64,000 bases of DNA, taken from Candidatus Saccharimonadota bacterium. GTDB lineage: Bacteria > Patescibacteriota > Saccharimonadia > Saccharimonadales > UBA4665. Positions 44,477 through 52,605 of the stretch are shown one piece after another. The stretch is taken from positions 2,933 through 66,932 of the forward strand of contig PKXF01000012.1 of the NCBI GenBank assembly GCA_003133385.1, read 5' to 3'. The notes under the pieces are model-generated. The model saw nothing but the letters and a program-made list of their open reading frames with translations, searched no databases and was not told the DNA's origin. Both the position numbers and the translations under genes were made by a program. How positions within the stretch are numbered: position 1 is the stretch's first letter; every line of letters starts with the position of its first letter.

Positions 44477-45103
44477 CTAGACTTCTTCAAGAATTCGCAT
44501 AAGTTCAGCTGGCGTGTCAGCAAGAGCCGTTGGGCGAATGGCAACCAGCTTGCCTCGCCTGGCAAAGCCCCACGTCACAGCTATCGTTCTTACGCCAACT
44601 GCTTGCGCGGCTTCAATGTCACGCAGCTCATCACATACATAAATTGCCTCTTCTGGTGTTAGGTGCTGTTGTTTGAGTAGCTGTCTAAGGCCTGGCGCTT
44701 TGGAGAATACGCCTACCCCGGCGTAGATTTCTAAAAAGTATTTATGAATTTTTTGATCATCCAGAAAATGGTGGACATTGCGCAATGAATTAGTGCTTAA
44801 AATAAAGAGTTCGTGTCCCTCATTATGCAATTTCCGAATTACTTCCGGCATACCGGCAAATGCCTGAAGATTCTTACTTTTAATGGAGAGCCGCATGCGC
44901 TGCCGGCCCCGAACAAATAATCTCGGAGCATCCCACCAATGATAGCCTAGCTGATGAGCCATATCGCGCATAGATAAACCGCGTAAACTGCGTTTTTGCT
45001 CATCGGTTAATGGCGGCAACTTGGCTTGTTTGACTAAAAATTCAGAGACATAGTCAAAGCTGTCGGCAATTGTGCCATCCATGTCAAAAATAATTGCACT
45101 CAT
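44477..45103 (-). CDS. HAD-superfamily phosphatase
   Basis: 208 residues: nucleophile motif IIFDMDGTIAD (D7, D9), motif II LFILSTNS, and motif IV YVCDELRDIEAA (the second acidic pair is D-E-x-x-D). Cap domain of the helical type. It resembles Gph-like phosphatases; substrate unknown. TACACT lies 6 nt before ATG. Confidence 0.85.
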   Translation of the reverse strand: MSAIIFDMDGTIADSFDYVSEFLVKQAKLPPLTDEQKRSLRGLSMRDMAHQLGYHWWDAPRLFVRGRQRMRLSIKSKNLQAFAGMPEVIRKLHNEGHELFILSTNSLRNVHHFLDDQKIHKYFLEIYAGVGVFSKAPGLRQLLKQQHLTPEEAIYVCDELRDIEAAQAVGVRTIAVTWGFARRGKLVAIRPTALADTPAELMRILEEV

Positions 45104-45109
45104 ATACCT

Positions 45110-45115
45110 AGTGTA
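45110..45115 (-). promoter_or_regulatory. -10 element of the HAD phosphatase gene
   Basis: TACACT on minus; 6 nt to ATG at 45103. The -35 is poor. Confidence 0.4.
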
Positions 45116-45133
45116 CTAAAAATGTGGCTGATA

Positions 45134-45162
45134 TTGTTTGCTGCCTGAAAACAACGTACCAT
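45134..45162 (+). promoter_or_regulatory. msrA promoter
   Basis: -35 TTGTTT (45134-45139), 17-nt spacer, -10 TACCAT (45157-45162), 6 nt to the ATG at 45169. Confidence 0.55.
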
Positions 45163-45168
45163 CTACAT

Positions 45169-45705
45169 ATGACATCACTAACGCTTGCCACACTTGGAGG
45201 AGGTTGTTTTTGGTGCCTTGAAGCGTTCTACCAGCGAGTTAATGGGGTAGAAGCCGTAACCTCCGGTTACAGCGGCGGCCACATTGATAATCCAACAACT
45301 GAGCGAGTATATATGGGTGATACCGGCCACGCCGAAGTCGTACAACTCAGTTTTGACCCCAAGTTAATCTCCTATGAAGAAATCCTGGAAATTTTTTTCG
45401 TCATGCATGATCCTACAACCTTAAACCGTCAGGGTTACGACGTGGGCAGCGAGTATCGTTCAGTTATTTTCTTCCACGACAAAACCCAAGAAGAAACAGC
45501 CGAACGCGTTACCAACGGCTTCGCCACTGAGCTATGGCATGATTCGATTGTTACGCAAATCGTACCGTTTGAGAAGTTTTGGCCGGCCGATGATTACAAT
45601 CAAGACTTCTACAATAGCAACCCGAATGTCGGTTATTGCCAAGTTATTATTGATCCGAAACTTCAAAAACTCCGTCAAAAATTCGCGGCCAAACTCAAGC
45701 CTTAA
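45169..45705 (+). CDS. msrA: Peptide methionine (S)-S-oxide reductase
   Basis: Repairs oxidised methionine. 178 residues with the catalytic GGCFWCLE motif near the N-terminus, GHAEVVQLSFDP, DVGSEYRSVIFF and FWPADDYNQDF. A second resolving Cys near the C-terminus is present in VGYCQV. The start at 45169 (MTSLTLATLGGG) is chosen over an upstream ATG because the promoter elements lie between them. It is the only + gene in this stretch. Confidence 0.95.
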   Translation: MTSLTLATLGGGCFWCLEAFYQRVNGVEAVTSGYSGGHIDNPTTERVYMGDTGHAEVVQLSFDPKLISYEEILEIFFVMHDPTTLNRQGYDVGSEYRSVIFFHDKTQEETAERVTNGFATELWHDSIVTQIVPFEKFWPADDYNQDFYNSNPNVGYCQVIIDPKLQKLRQKFAAKLKP

Positions 45706-45716
45706 GCTTACTGAAT

Positions 45717-46250
45717 TCAGGTAACCAAAGTCAGCGGAGAATCAGGCTCTTCAAGATTAGTTGGTCTAGTCAAGTTTACAAAAGCTTCTATGATATTCTC
45801 GGCGACTACTTCTTCCCTGGTCCATATTAAATCTTCATTGAGCGCCCACCAGCCCACAACGTTATCACCGTCCCTGCCAAGAGAATCTATGGCTGCATCT
45901 CTAATATAGCCGGTGGGCTCTATTGAGGACTCAGGGTGCTTTGCCCATTTATGCCACTCCGGAAGCGTCTGCTCCTCTTGCTCATCGGTGCACACGAAAT
46001 GTACATCTTCAATGTAGGTCGGCCTTGCCAGGGTCTGCGTGACTATTTTTAGCCTGCTCGCAGCATTAGCAATCCTATTAGCTGATCTTGCATCGGCATC
46101 AACCCCAAACTCATGGTTAGCCATATATGCTAGATCAACTCCTGCTCCGGCATCGAAGAGAACTCTCGCTACGCTAGTCTTACTAACGAAAGGATCAGGC
46201 CCGCGCTCATCGCTGGCCGATTCAAGTCTTTGTACTAATCGAAAATTAAT
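45717..46250 (-). CDS. Protein of unknown function, possible AUU start
   Basis: From the only conventional start (ATG 46124) the product is 135 residues, but the same frame is open and protein-like for a further 42 codons upstream (INFRLVQRLESASDERG ... LFDAGAGVDLAY). No ATG, GTG or TTG lies in that stretch. AAAGG followed by a 10-nt gap precedes an ATT at 46250, and a TTGTAA-17-TACTGT promoter lies before it. So either an AUU start gives 177 residues or the 5' end is decayed. The protein is acidic, with WW and Trp-rich segments; no family recognised. Confidence 0.45.
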   Translation of the reverse strand: MNFRLVQRLESASDERGPDPFVSKTSVARVLFDAGAGVDLAYMANHEFGVDADARSANRIANAASRLKIVTQTLARPTYIEDVHFVCTDEQEEQTLPEWHKWAKHPESSIEPTGYIRDAAIDSLGRDGDNVVGWWALNEDLIWTREEVVAENIIEAFVNLTRPTNLEEPDSPLTLVT

Positions 46251-46347
46251 GGTATTAATTCCTTTATTACCTAAACAGTACCACCTAAAAGCCTAATTTA
46301 CAAGCATAAACTCAATAATTGGGCGTATTGCACCGTAATTTTGGGAG

Positions 46348-46650
46348 CTAATCTACAACTTGGACGTCTCGCCAGAAGGCTACGTAGTTGGTGTAGTCTT
46401 TTTTGACGATATCTATTGAGCTAGGTTTAGGATCAGGATAAGTCCAGGCATTGTCCTTGGACGTCTTGTCACCATTGACAACGTTAAAGTATTGGCAGAC
46501 ACCTTTCCATGGACAAGTATATGGCGTATCGCTTTTCTTTAGGTATTTATTTTTAACGCTGCTTGGTGGAAAATACCAATTCCTTTCAATGTAAATAAGC
46601 TCTTCTCTGTCAGCCTCTGCGATAATTATATCGTTCCAAATTGCTTTCAT
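46348..46650 (-). CDS. DUF427 protein
   Basis: 100 residues matching DUF427: MKAIWNDIIIAEA, NWYFPPSSV, TPYTCPWKGVCQYFNV, AWTYPDPKP and VAFWRDVQV. The family is a small beta-barrel of unknown biochemical role. GGAG lies 6 nt before ATG. Confidence 0.88.
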   Translation of the reverse strand: MKAIWNDIIIAEADREELIYIERNWYFPPSSVKNKYLKKSDTPYTCPWKGVCQYFNVVNGDKTSKDNAWTYPDPKPSSIDIVKKDYTNYVAFWRDVQVVD

Positions 46651-46688
46651 GTTGCTCCGTTAATTATAATTTTATTAAAACTAGTCCG

Positions 46689-47021
46689 TTATAAACCGAC
46701 ATTAAAGACTGTCAGCAGTGTCATTATTGCAATGCCCAGGCCTAGCAAACGACGGAGATAGTTAACGCCCTGAAAAACCTCGTACAGTGCCCAGATGCCA
46801 AGTGCTACAGTCGCTAACCACCAACTTGCTATTTCCACGCGGTGAGAACCGACAAATAGCGAGATAGCTTCGAAAATGAACCAGAGAATAAGCCAGATGT
46901 TCGGCGTTTGCCAGATAACAATACGGCCATGTCTGTCTCGCCAAAATCTATCCCACAAACTCCGGTTGTCGGCTTTATGCTTTATTTTAGATTGTATGTA
47001 ACGAGCGAATTTATTATTCAT
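46689..47021 (-). CDS. Small integral membrane protein
   Basis: 110 residues: a basic amphipathic N-terminus of about 38 residues, then three predicted membrane helices (IWLILWFIFEAISLFVG; IASWWLATVALGIWALYEVF; LLGLGIAIMTLLTVFNVG). Family not recognised. A TATACT lies about 11 nt before ATG. Confidence 0.6.
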   Translation of the reverse strand: MNNKFARYIQSKIKHKADNRSLWDRFWRDRHGRIVIWQTPNIWLILWFIFEAISLFVGSHRVEIASWWLATVALGIWALYEVFQGVNYLRRLLGLGIAIMTLLTVFNVGL

Positions 47022-47080
47022 CTGTGCGATTAAGTATAAAGCAACTTACTAAAAAGCCGCCAATAACACTTTGTCCAAGG

Positions 47081-47449
47081 CTACTCTAAGTTACTAATCT
47101 GGCCGTGATCAAGCCCATAGTAATGGGCGATCTCATGCCATAGGGTGTGTTTAATTTGCTCTTTTAGCTCTGCTGGCGTATTGGCGTGATACTGCAATGG
47201 CCGCTTAAAAAGAGTTATTTTGTCAGGCAGGACACGGGTCATGCCCTGGCGTTGGCTTAGAGGTAAGCCTTCATATAGACCGAGTAACGTCTGGTTGTCG
47301 TGCAAATTCACCTTCATTCGTTGCTCTGGCGTCGGTATATCTTCGTAGAGAATAGCAACATTCTTGATATTCCGGACATGTTCACCAGGTAGCTCACTCA
47401 AAGCCTGGTTAATCAGGGCTTGAAATTCGTCATCACTGATCTCAATCAT
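47081..47449 (-). CDS. Zincin-like metallopeptidase (PF06262 type)
   Basis: 122 residues ending in the zinc motif HEIAHYYGLDH, with ITLFKRPL and LWHEIAHYYG spaced as in the small MTES_1575/zincin_1 family common in Actinobacteria and CPR. No signal peptide. It lies 6 nt after lysS, so probably co-transcribed. Confidence 0.85.
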   Translation of the reverse strand: MIEISDDEFQALINQALSELPGEHVRNIKNVAILYEDIPTPEQRMKVNLHDNQTLLGLYEGLPLSQRQGMTRVLPDKITLFKRPLQYHANTPAELKEQIKHTLWHEIAHYYGLDHGQISNLE

Positions 47450-47455
47450 AAATAA

Positions 47456-48967
47456 CTAACCGAACTTTATGTCGGGATAAATAGTTCTGGTGACTTCGTC
47501 AATCTCATGGCGCAATTGCGGGAAAGGGACGCCTTCGCGGGCCGACACACCTTCAAAGATCCAAAACAAGCGTTCCGAGTAGCTAAAGCCACAAGCTGGT
47601 GGCATGCCGTATTCCAGCATCTCGACGAAATCAATATCAAGCATCATAGCTTCGTCATCACCTTGATCGCGCAGTTGTTGCTGCTCCCGAAAGCGCTGTA
47701 GCTGCTCAAGTGGGTCATTTAATTCCGAAAAGTCATTGGTCAGTTCACTGCCAGCAATAACTGCTTGAAAGCGCTGGGTGGTTTCCGGACGGTCAGGGTT
47801 AGATTTGGCTAGCGGGCTGATAAACAAAGGCGTGTTAATAAGCCAGATGGGACCTGCAACGTCTTTTCGTATATTTTTCCAGAGTTTGTCGATACCACGA
47901 GCTTTATTTTCAGCTTGCTCAACCTCCAGCTTATGTTCGGCCAGAATTTTCGTAACATCATCTAGTGAACAGTTAAAAATGTCCAAGTTGTAGTGTCTCT
48001 TGATGGTCTCGGCATAGTCCCAACGCTCCCACTCTTTGTTTAAATTAACCTCAAACTTATCAAGTTTAAACTGCAGCGACCCAAACGTTTGCTTCAATAC
48101 ATACTTTATAAGCTCCTCCATAAAGGCCATACCTTGCATCCAGTCAGCGAAAGCCCAGTAGAATTCCATGGCAACGTGCTCCGGCAGGTGCTCATCGGAA
48201 TAGTTCTCGTTTCGAAAACGCGGGCCAATATCATAGACTTTCTCAAAACCGGCACCGAGCAGGCGCTTTAATGGTAATTCGTGACTGATACGAAGGTAAA
48301 AGTCTTGATCGAGCGCATTCATGTGAGTAGTAAACGGGTTAGCGTCAGCTCCGCCGGTCGTGTGTTCCAGAACGGGAGTATTAATCTCAACAAAGTCATG
48401 TTTATTAAGAAAATCGCGTGTCGCCTGCCAGAACCTGCTACGCCTAGTGAAACGGTCACGGACATCGGGGTTGATATTCATATCGATATAACGGCGGCGC
48501 AAGCGTTCTTCCTTGTTAGTAAAGCCTTCATGAGTTACCGGCATTGGCCTGAGCGATTTTGTTAACAATCTCAGCTGCTGGACTTCAACTGAGATTTCGC
48601 CAGTCTGAGTTTTGATGACTTGACCATGAGCCTCGATAAAATCACCGCTATCGAGCAGTGGCAGCTGGTCAAACCCTAGTTGACTTTTGGTATCGTTTAA
48701 CCCGGCGACTTTGTCCTGTCCTAAGAAGAGTTGCACTTGCCCACTCTGGTCACGTAAAACAACAAAAGCGATTTTACCGAACTTACGGATATTCACAATC
48801 CGGCCCACAACACTGACAGACTGGCCCTCTAGCTCACTGAACCGCTTGGTAATATCGGCCAAAACATGGCTCCGCTCAGCCTGTGCCGGAAATGGGTTAA
48901 TTCCGAGCTGCTTCAGCTCATTTAATTTCCTAAGGCGCTCATCGCGCAGTTCTTTGAGAGTTGCCAT
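47456..48967 (-). CDS. lysS: Lysyl-tRNA synthetase, class II
   Basis: 503 residues: N-terminal OB-fold anticodon domain (SVVGRIVNIRKFGKIAFVVLRD), then a class II core with motif 1 (FLNKHDFVEINTPVLEH), motif 2 (FRNENYSDEHLPEHVAMEFYWAF) and a motif 3 end (ERLFWIFEGVSAREGVPFPQLR, divergent from GLGID...DRLVM). The C-terminus therefore departs from the norm, but length and OB-fold/core order fit LysS. Near-leaderless start. Confidence 0.88.
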   Translation of the reverse strand: MATLKELRDERLRKLNELKQLGINPFPAQAERSHVLADITKRFSELEGQSVSVVGRIVNIRKFGKIAFVVLRDQSGQVQLFLGQDKVAGLNDTKSQLGFDQLPLLDSGDFIEAHGQVIKTQTGEISVEVQQLRLLTKSLRPMPVTHEGFTNKEERLRRRYIDMNINPDVRDRFTRRSRFWQATRDFLNKHDFVEINTPVLEHTTGGADANPFTTHMNALDQDFYLRISHELPLKRLLGAGFEKVYDIGPRFRNENYSDEHLPEHVAMEFYWAFADWMQGMAFMEELIKYVLKQTFGSLQFKLDKFEVNLNKEWERWDYAETIKRHYNLDIFNCSLDDVTKILAEHKLEVEQAENKARGIDKLWKNIRKDVAGPIWLINTPLFISPLAKSNPDRPETTQRFQAVIAGSELTNDFSELNDPLEQLQRFREQQQLRDQGDDEAMMLDIDFVEMLEYGMPPACGFSYSERLFWIFEGVSAREGVPFPQLRHEIDEVTRTIYPDIKFG

Positions 48968-48998
48968 ACTGAACTATAGTGTACCGCAAGCGGTCAAT

Positions 48999-49457
48999 TT
49001 AGCCGATGCTAACGATCTTGTAAGTGCTCGTGTCCGCTGGAGTAGCAATTTCTACTGTATCGCCCACGTTTTTACCAAGCAAGGCCTGGCCTATTGGCGA
49101 CTCATCGGAAATTTTGCCGCTGAGTGGGTCAGCTTCAACGGTGCCAACTACCTGGAACTCCTTGGTTTTGCCATCACTTTTAAGCTTCACGACTGAGCCT
49201 AGTTGGACTTTGCTATCACCGCGTGGCTTCTTGATAATTTCAGCGTTTTGTAGAATGTTTTCAATATCAACTATCCGGGTTTCATTGCGGTCTTGCTCTG
49301 CCCTGGCCGATTGGTATTCAGCATTCTCGGCTAGGTCACCCAGTTCGCGGGCAGTTTTAATAGCATCAGCAATACCTGCGCGTTTGGCAATCAACGTTTC
49401 AAGTTCGGACTTCAATTCATTAACACCCGCTTGAGTTAACCGAAACAATTTCTTCAT
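48999..49457 (-). CDS. greA: Transcription elongation factor GreA
   Basis: Rescues backtracked RNA polymerase by stimulating transcript cleavage. 152 residues: coiled coil with the acidic tip (RELGDLAENAEYQSARAEQ) and the C-terminal FKBP-like domain (GSVVKLKSDGK ... ISDESPIGQALLGKNVGDTVEI). The start MKKLFRLTQAG follows AAAGGAGA at 8 nt; an upstream GTG/ATG would add 14 residues. A TGCTATAAT lies just past proS. Confidence 0.95.
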   Translation of the reverse strand: MKKLFRLTQAGVNELKSELETLIAKRAGIADAIKTARELGDLAENAEYQSARAEQDRNETRIVDIENILQNAEIIKKPRGDSKVQLGSVVKLKSDGKTKEFQVVGTVEADPLSGKISDESPIGQALLGKNVGDTVEIATPADTSTYKIVSIG

Positions 49458-49534
49458 AACAACATTCTCCTTTCTCAAAACAAGTGTGTAATCTACCACT
49501 AACTCTTATAACTACCTATATCTGTCTGGCGACT

Positions 49535-49540
49535 ATTATA
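49535..49540 (-). promoter_or_regulatory. Extended -10 of greA
   Basis: TGCTATAAT on minus, overlapping the end of proS; leader about 75 nt. Confidence 0.55.
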
Positions 49541-49547
49541 GCAACGC

Positions 49548-50804
49548 TTAAGCGTCAATGCCTAGCGTTTTTAGTAATTGCTCGGCACTAACCTGTTCGG
49601 CAGCCTGGGCTTTACGCCGTTTCCACTCATATGTGCCACTGCTGACAGTTTTATCACTTACTACAACCCGGTGGGGAATGCCAAGCAAATCGGCGTCGGC
49701 AAATTTCTCGCCAGGTCGTACATCACGGTCATCATATAGTACTTGAATGTCGGCTGCTGTCAAGAGGTTATATAGCTCATCAGCCTGCTTAACCACGTCA
49801 GGATTATCACCAAGGCGCGCCAAGTATACCTTGGCAGGCGCCACTGCTTCAGGCCAGACGAGACCTTTATCGTCTGCGAAATGCTCGGCAAGCAGACCCA
49901 TGAGGCGGCTAATGCCAAGGCCGTAGCAACCCATAATTATTGATTGCTGTCCGCCTTGTTCGTCAGTAAAATATACGCCAAGAGCATCGGAATATTTGCT
50001 GCCAAGTGGGAAAATGTTGCCAACCTCAACTGCCCGCTGTTCAACCAGTTCGTCTCTATTAAGACCTAGCTGCGTTAAGATTTCATCAGTAAATACCTCT
50101 TTATTGACTGCAATCCGCCGGTTTTCATCGACATAAATCGTATCCTCACCTACGTCACTTAAAACCTGGAACTCATCACTAAACTGGCTGAAAATACCAC
50201 CGCTGGCATACGTCCTATAGGTACTGTCGCCGATACCAAGTCGGCTGTAGATCCTCATATATGCTTCGGCGGCTTTTTCATAGAACTCATCGTGCTCGGC
50301 TTGGTTACGGCTAAAAGAATAGAGATCTTTCATTAAAAATTCACGTCCCCGCAGCAGCCCGCTCTTGGCTCGCAGTTCGTTACGAAACTTGTTACCTATC
50401 TGATAGATATAAATTGGCAGATCTTTATATGAACTGATAAACTCGTGCAGCATATCAGTTATCGGCTCTTCGTTGGTCAGACTAATGCCCAGCTCTGTAC
50501 CATTTAGCAGCTTGGTTTTGAACCAATTATCAACCTTTTCGTTATCCCAGCGGCCGGTCTTTTCCCAGATATCTTTGGGCTGAAGTATGCTCATTGATAC
50601 TTCGTTGCCGCCAATACCATTCATTTCCTCGCGGACAATCTGAGCAATATTATCAAGTACTTGTTTGCCAAGTGGTAAATAGGCATATACGCCTGCCATC
50701 TCTTTGTGGATGAAACCTGCTTGAATCAACAGCTGCGCGCTGCGCGCCGTTTCATCGGCCGGTACAGTTTTGCTGGTTTTAGTGAATAGTTGGCTTAATC
50801 GCAT
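49548..50804 (-). CDS. proS: Prolyl-tRNA synthetase without editing insertion
   Basis: 418 residues. Class II core with GVYAYLPLGKQVLDNI (motif 1), FRNELRAKSGLLRGREFLMKDLYSF (motif 2) and GCYGLGISRLMGLLAEHF (motif 3), then the anticodon-binding domain (VYLARLGDN to VVVSDKTV). The roughly 180-residue INS editing domain of typical bacterial ProRS is missing, as in the short alphaproteobacterial type. It is the second gene of an operon whose leader looks like a proline attenuator. Confidence 0.96.
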   Translation of the reverse strand: MRLSQLFTKTSKTVPADETARSAQLLIQAGFIHKEMAGVYAYLPLGKQVLDNIAQIVREEMNGIGGNEVSMSILQPKDIWEKTGRWDNEKVDNWFKTKLLNGTELGISLTNEEPITDMLHEFISSYKDLPIYIYQIGNKFRNELRAKSGLLRGREFLMKDLYSFSRNQAEHDEFYEKAAEAYMRIYSRLGIGDSTYRTYASGGIFSQFSDEFQVLSDVGEDTIYVDENRRIAVNKEVFTDEILTQLGLNRDELVEQRAVEVGNIFPLGSKYSDALGVYFTDEQGGQQSIIMGCYGLGISRLMGLLAEHFADDKGLVWPEAVAPAKVYLARLGDNPDVVKQADELYNLLTAADIQVLYDDRDVRPGEKFADADLLGIPHRVVVSDKTVSSGTYEWKRRKAQAAEQVSAEQLLKTLGIDA

Positions 50805-50822
50805 TGTTATCCTAAATCCTGT

Positions 50823-51623
50823 TTATTGTACCACCCTGCTGCACACCAAGTCCCCTGCCAGTAGTGCCCTGCAATCGACAAAGGCATTACCTAATATGAC
50901 ATTTATACCCGCTTCGGCGGCTTTTCCGGCAGCCAACAGTTTACTGTCCATACCACCTGTTCCTGATTCGCTAGGATCACCGCAATATTGCAGCATGTCA
51001 GGAATATCGGCAACTTTAATCTCCGGTACAACTTCATCGTCAACCTCAAAACCGTGTTTGTTGGTAAGCAGTAACAAGCTTGCAGCGCCGACCGATATAG
51101 CGGTATGGGCCGCCAGCCAATCGTTATCGGCTTCACTATCACCCTCGCCGCGCTTTCTAGCCTCTTGTCCTTGTTCGTATTCTACGAGCTCTTTGATGGC
51201 TGCGGCATTGTTTTCATTAAGCACGACTAACATGCCTTTGCCGGTGGCACTTTTAATATTGTTGATGATATGTGTCCCCTCGGCAGTATCATCAATCTCT
51301 TCATGGGTGGCCAAAACTTGTCCAATAGCTATACCGTACGGCTCACACGCCATTTCCCAGTGGCGTATCTGTCCGGCAGTTCCGGCTATGGCCAGTTCTT
51401 CTTCGGTAAAATCTTCAATACGCAGTCTAAGTCGGCGCATCTTTTCTTTGCCCTCGACTACGGCCCCGGAAGCTATTTCTATCGTATCAAAGCCGGCTCT
51501 ACGCAAATTGTAATGTTGCCGGCCATGATTATTAGTCTTGGCCTGGTTAATGCCTATACGATTGTATTCCTCTGACACTGATGCACCATGTTTGATAGCT
51601 ACCGTTTCTCTGCCATTCATCAC
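50823..51623 (-). CDS. Glutamate 5-kinase-like amino acid kinase
   Basis: 266 residues of the amino-acid-kinase fold closest to ProB, the first enzyme of proline synthesis. Seen: VAIKHGASVS, IASGAVVEG, AGTAGQIRHWEM, IGQVLATHEE, LVVLNENNAA (ProB PIINENDTV), ADNDWLAAHTA (GDNDxLSA) and GTGGMDSKLLAA (GTGGMxTK). There is no PUA domain and no proA nearby, and several residues differ from ProB, so the substrate is probable rather than certain. Strong AGGAGAAAG site. First structural gene after the proline-type leader; proS follows after 18 nt. Confidence 0.75.
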   Translation of the reverse strand: MMNGRETVAIKHGASVSEEYNRIGINQAKTNNHGRQHYNLRRAGFDTIEIASGAVVEGKEKMRRLRLRIEDFTEEELAIAGTAGQIRHWEMACEPYGIAIGQVLATHEEIDDTAEGTHIINNIKSATGKGMLVVLNENNAAAIKELVEYEQGQEARKRGEGDSEADNDWLAAHTAISVGAASLLLLTNKHGFEVDDEVVPEIKVADIPDMLQYCGDPSESGTGGMDSKLLAAGKAAEAGINVILGNAFVDCRALLAGDLVCSRVVQ

Positions 51624-51634
51624 ATCTTTCTCCT

Positions 51635-51720
51635 AAAATTAAAACCTCCGTTCTTTATGTCGAGCGGAGGCGTAAGTTTGCTAAATATTCACTAAAGTGA
51701 AACTACGCCCTAGTGGGCGG
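51635..51720 (-). promoter_or_regulatory. Proline-type transcription attenuator of the kinase-proS operon
   Basis: Four RNA segments on minus: 1 = CCGCCC (51715-51720), 2 = GGGCGTAGTTT (51700-51710), 3 = AAACTTACGCCT (51668-51679), 4 = CGGAGG (51645-51650). Pairing 1:2 is a 5-bp hairpin with ACTA loop. Pairing 2:3 is 11 bp with one bulged U, with a TCAC/GTGA hairpin inside its loop. Pairing of CCTCCG (51665-51670, overlapping segment 3) with segment 4 plus UUUUAAUUUU (51635-51644) is an intrinsic terminator. 2:3 and the terminator exclude each other. The leader peptide's Pro codons cover segment 1. Confidence 0.8.
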
Positions 51721-51759
51721 TAGCGGGAGAACAGATGCAAAACGTAATTTCTTGCTCAT
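51703..51759 (-). CDS. Proline-rich leader peptide, 18 residues
   Basis: MSKKLRFASVLPLPPTRA. Three of four consecutive codons at 12-15 are Pro (CCG CTA CCG CCC) and these codons form attenuator segment 1; the TAG stop lies in segment 2. An extended -10 ends 6 nt before the ATG, so the mRNA is leaderless. Known leader peptides of biosynthetic attenuators have the same design. Confidence 0.75.
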   Translation of the reverse strand: MSKKLRFASVLPLPPTRA

Positions 51760-51765
51760 AGTCGT

Positions 51766-51771
51766 ATTATA
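51766..51771 (-). promoter_or_regulatory. Extended -10 of the leader peptide-kinase-proS operon
   Basis: TGCTATAAT on minus, 6 nt before the leader ATG; abuts the stop of the CPBP protease gene. Confidence 0.7.
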
Positions 51772-51774
51772 GCA

Positions 51775-52605
51775 TTAATGTATGTAAGCTGCAAATAATG
51801 CTATGAAGGCAACAGTGTTCTTGAGGGCATGGAGTGTCATGCTGGCCCACAAACCACCAGTTTTTTCCCGCAGTAGTATAAGAATAAGACTGAGTATAAA
51901 GGTGTCAATTGCAGCAATATACAGTGGTCCGGCCGAACCGCCTTCCGGCAAATGCCCGACGGCAAATAAGACACTGGTCCCAATGACTGCCGCTGCGGTC
52001 GGCAGATTTTTTTTCAAGCTACTATATAAAAAGCCACGAAAGAGAATCTCTTCTGCTATAGGCGGTAAGATAACAAGACTTAGAAACGTAAGGGCTATCT
52101 GCCCTGCCCCACTGGGATTGCTAAAACCAAGTTGTTGCTTTTCGCTGACATTAAGTCCGGGTATAAAATACGTAATAATGCCGACTGCAACAAGATAAAT
52201 AATTAAGTAGGGCAGTAGTGCCGACAAGCCCCAGAGAGGGTCAGTCCAGCGCGGTCGCCTGAGACCAATCACTTGCAAACCATTTTTGTAACGACGGACA
52301 AATAAGTAGACTCCCAATACTACTAGAAATTCTGCAATTAATATAAACAGGAACTGGGCACTTATAGAATTAGTAAGCCAGTCCAAAACCTGCTGGTTTG
52401 TCCAATGTTTTGGGTAGCGATAATATGATAAGAAGACCCCACTGATAACTTGGGCGCCGAAGAAAATTATTGCTGCCAAGAACACGCCCAGTACCGGATT
52501 CCAGCTAGCGGACAGCGATGTATTCGCATTATCCGATGCGGTCCCCGCAGGCGGAGATACGGGCTTCTTCGGCGGCTTTAGCGCCTTAGTAGAAGCGCTT
52601 GACAT
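51775..52605 (-). CDS. CPBP (CAAX/Abi) intramembrane protease-like protein
   Basis: 276 residues: a Pro/Lys/Ala-rich tail (about 1-35), then about seven membrane helices. The conserved motifs are EEILFRGFLYSSL (EExxxR), then FAVGHLPEG (FxxxH) and a late HALKN. Such proteases are related to Rce1. Substrate unknown. It overlaps the end of rseP by 20 nt. Confidence 0.88.
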   Translation of the reverse strand: MSSASTKALKPPKKPVSPPAGTASDNANTSLSASWNPVLGVFLAAIIFFGAQVISGVFLSYYRYPKHWTNQQVLDWLTNSISAQFLFILIAEFLVVLGVYLFVRRYKNGLQVIGLRRPRWTDPLWGLSALLPYLIIYLVAVGIITYFIPGLNVSEKQQLGFSNPSGAGQIALTFLSLVILPPIAEEILFRGFLYSSLKKNLPTAAAVIGTSVLFAVGHLPEGGSAGPLYIAAIDTFILSLILILLREKTGGLWASMTLHALKNTVAFIALFAAYIH

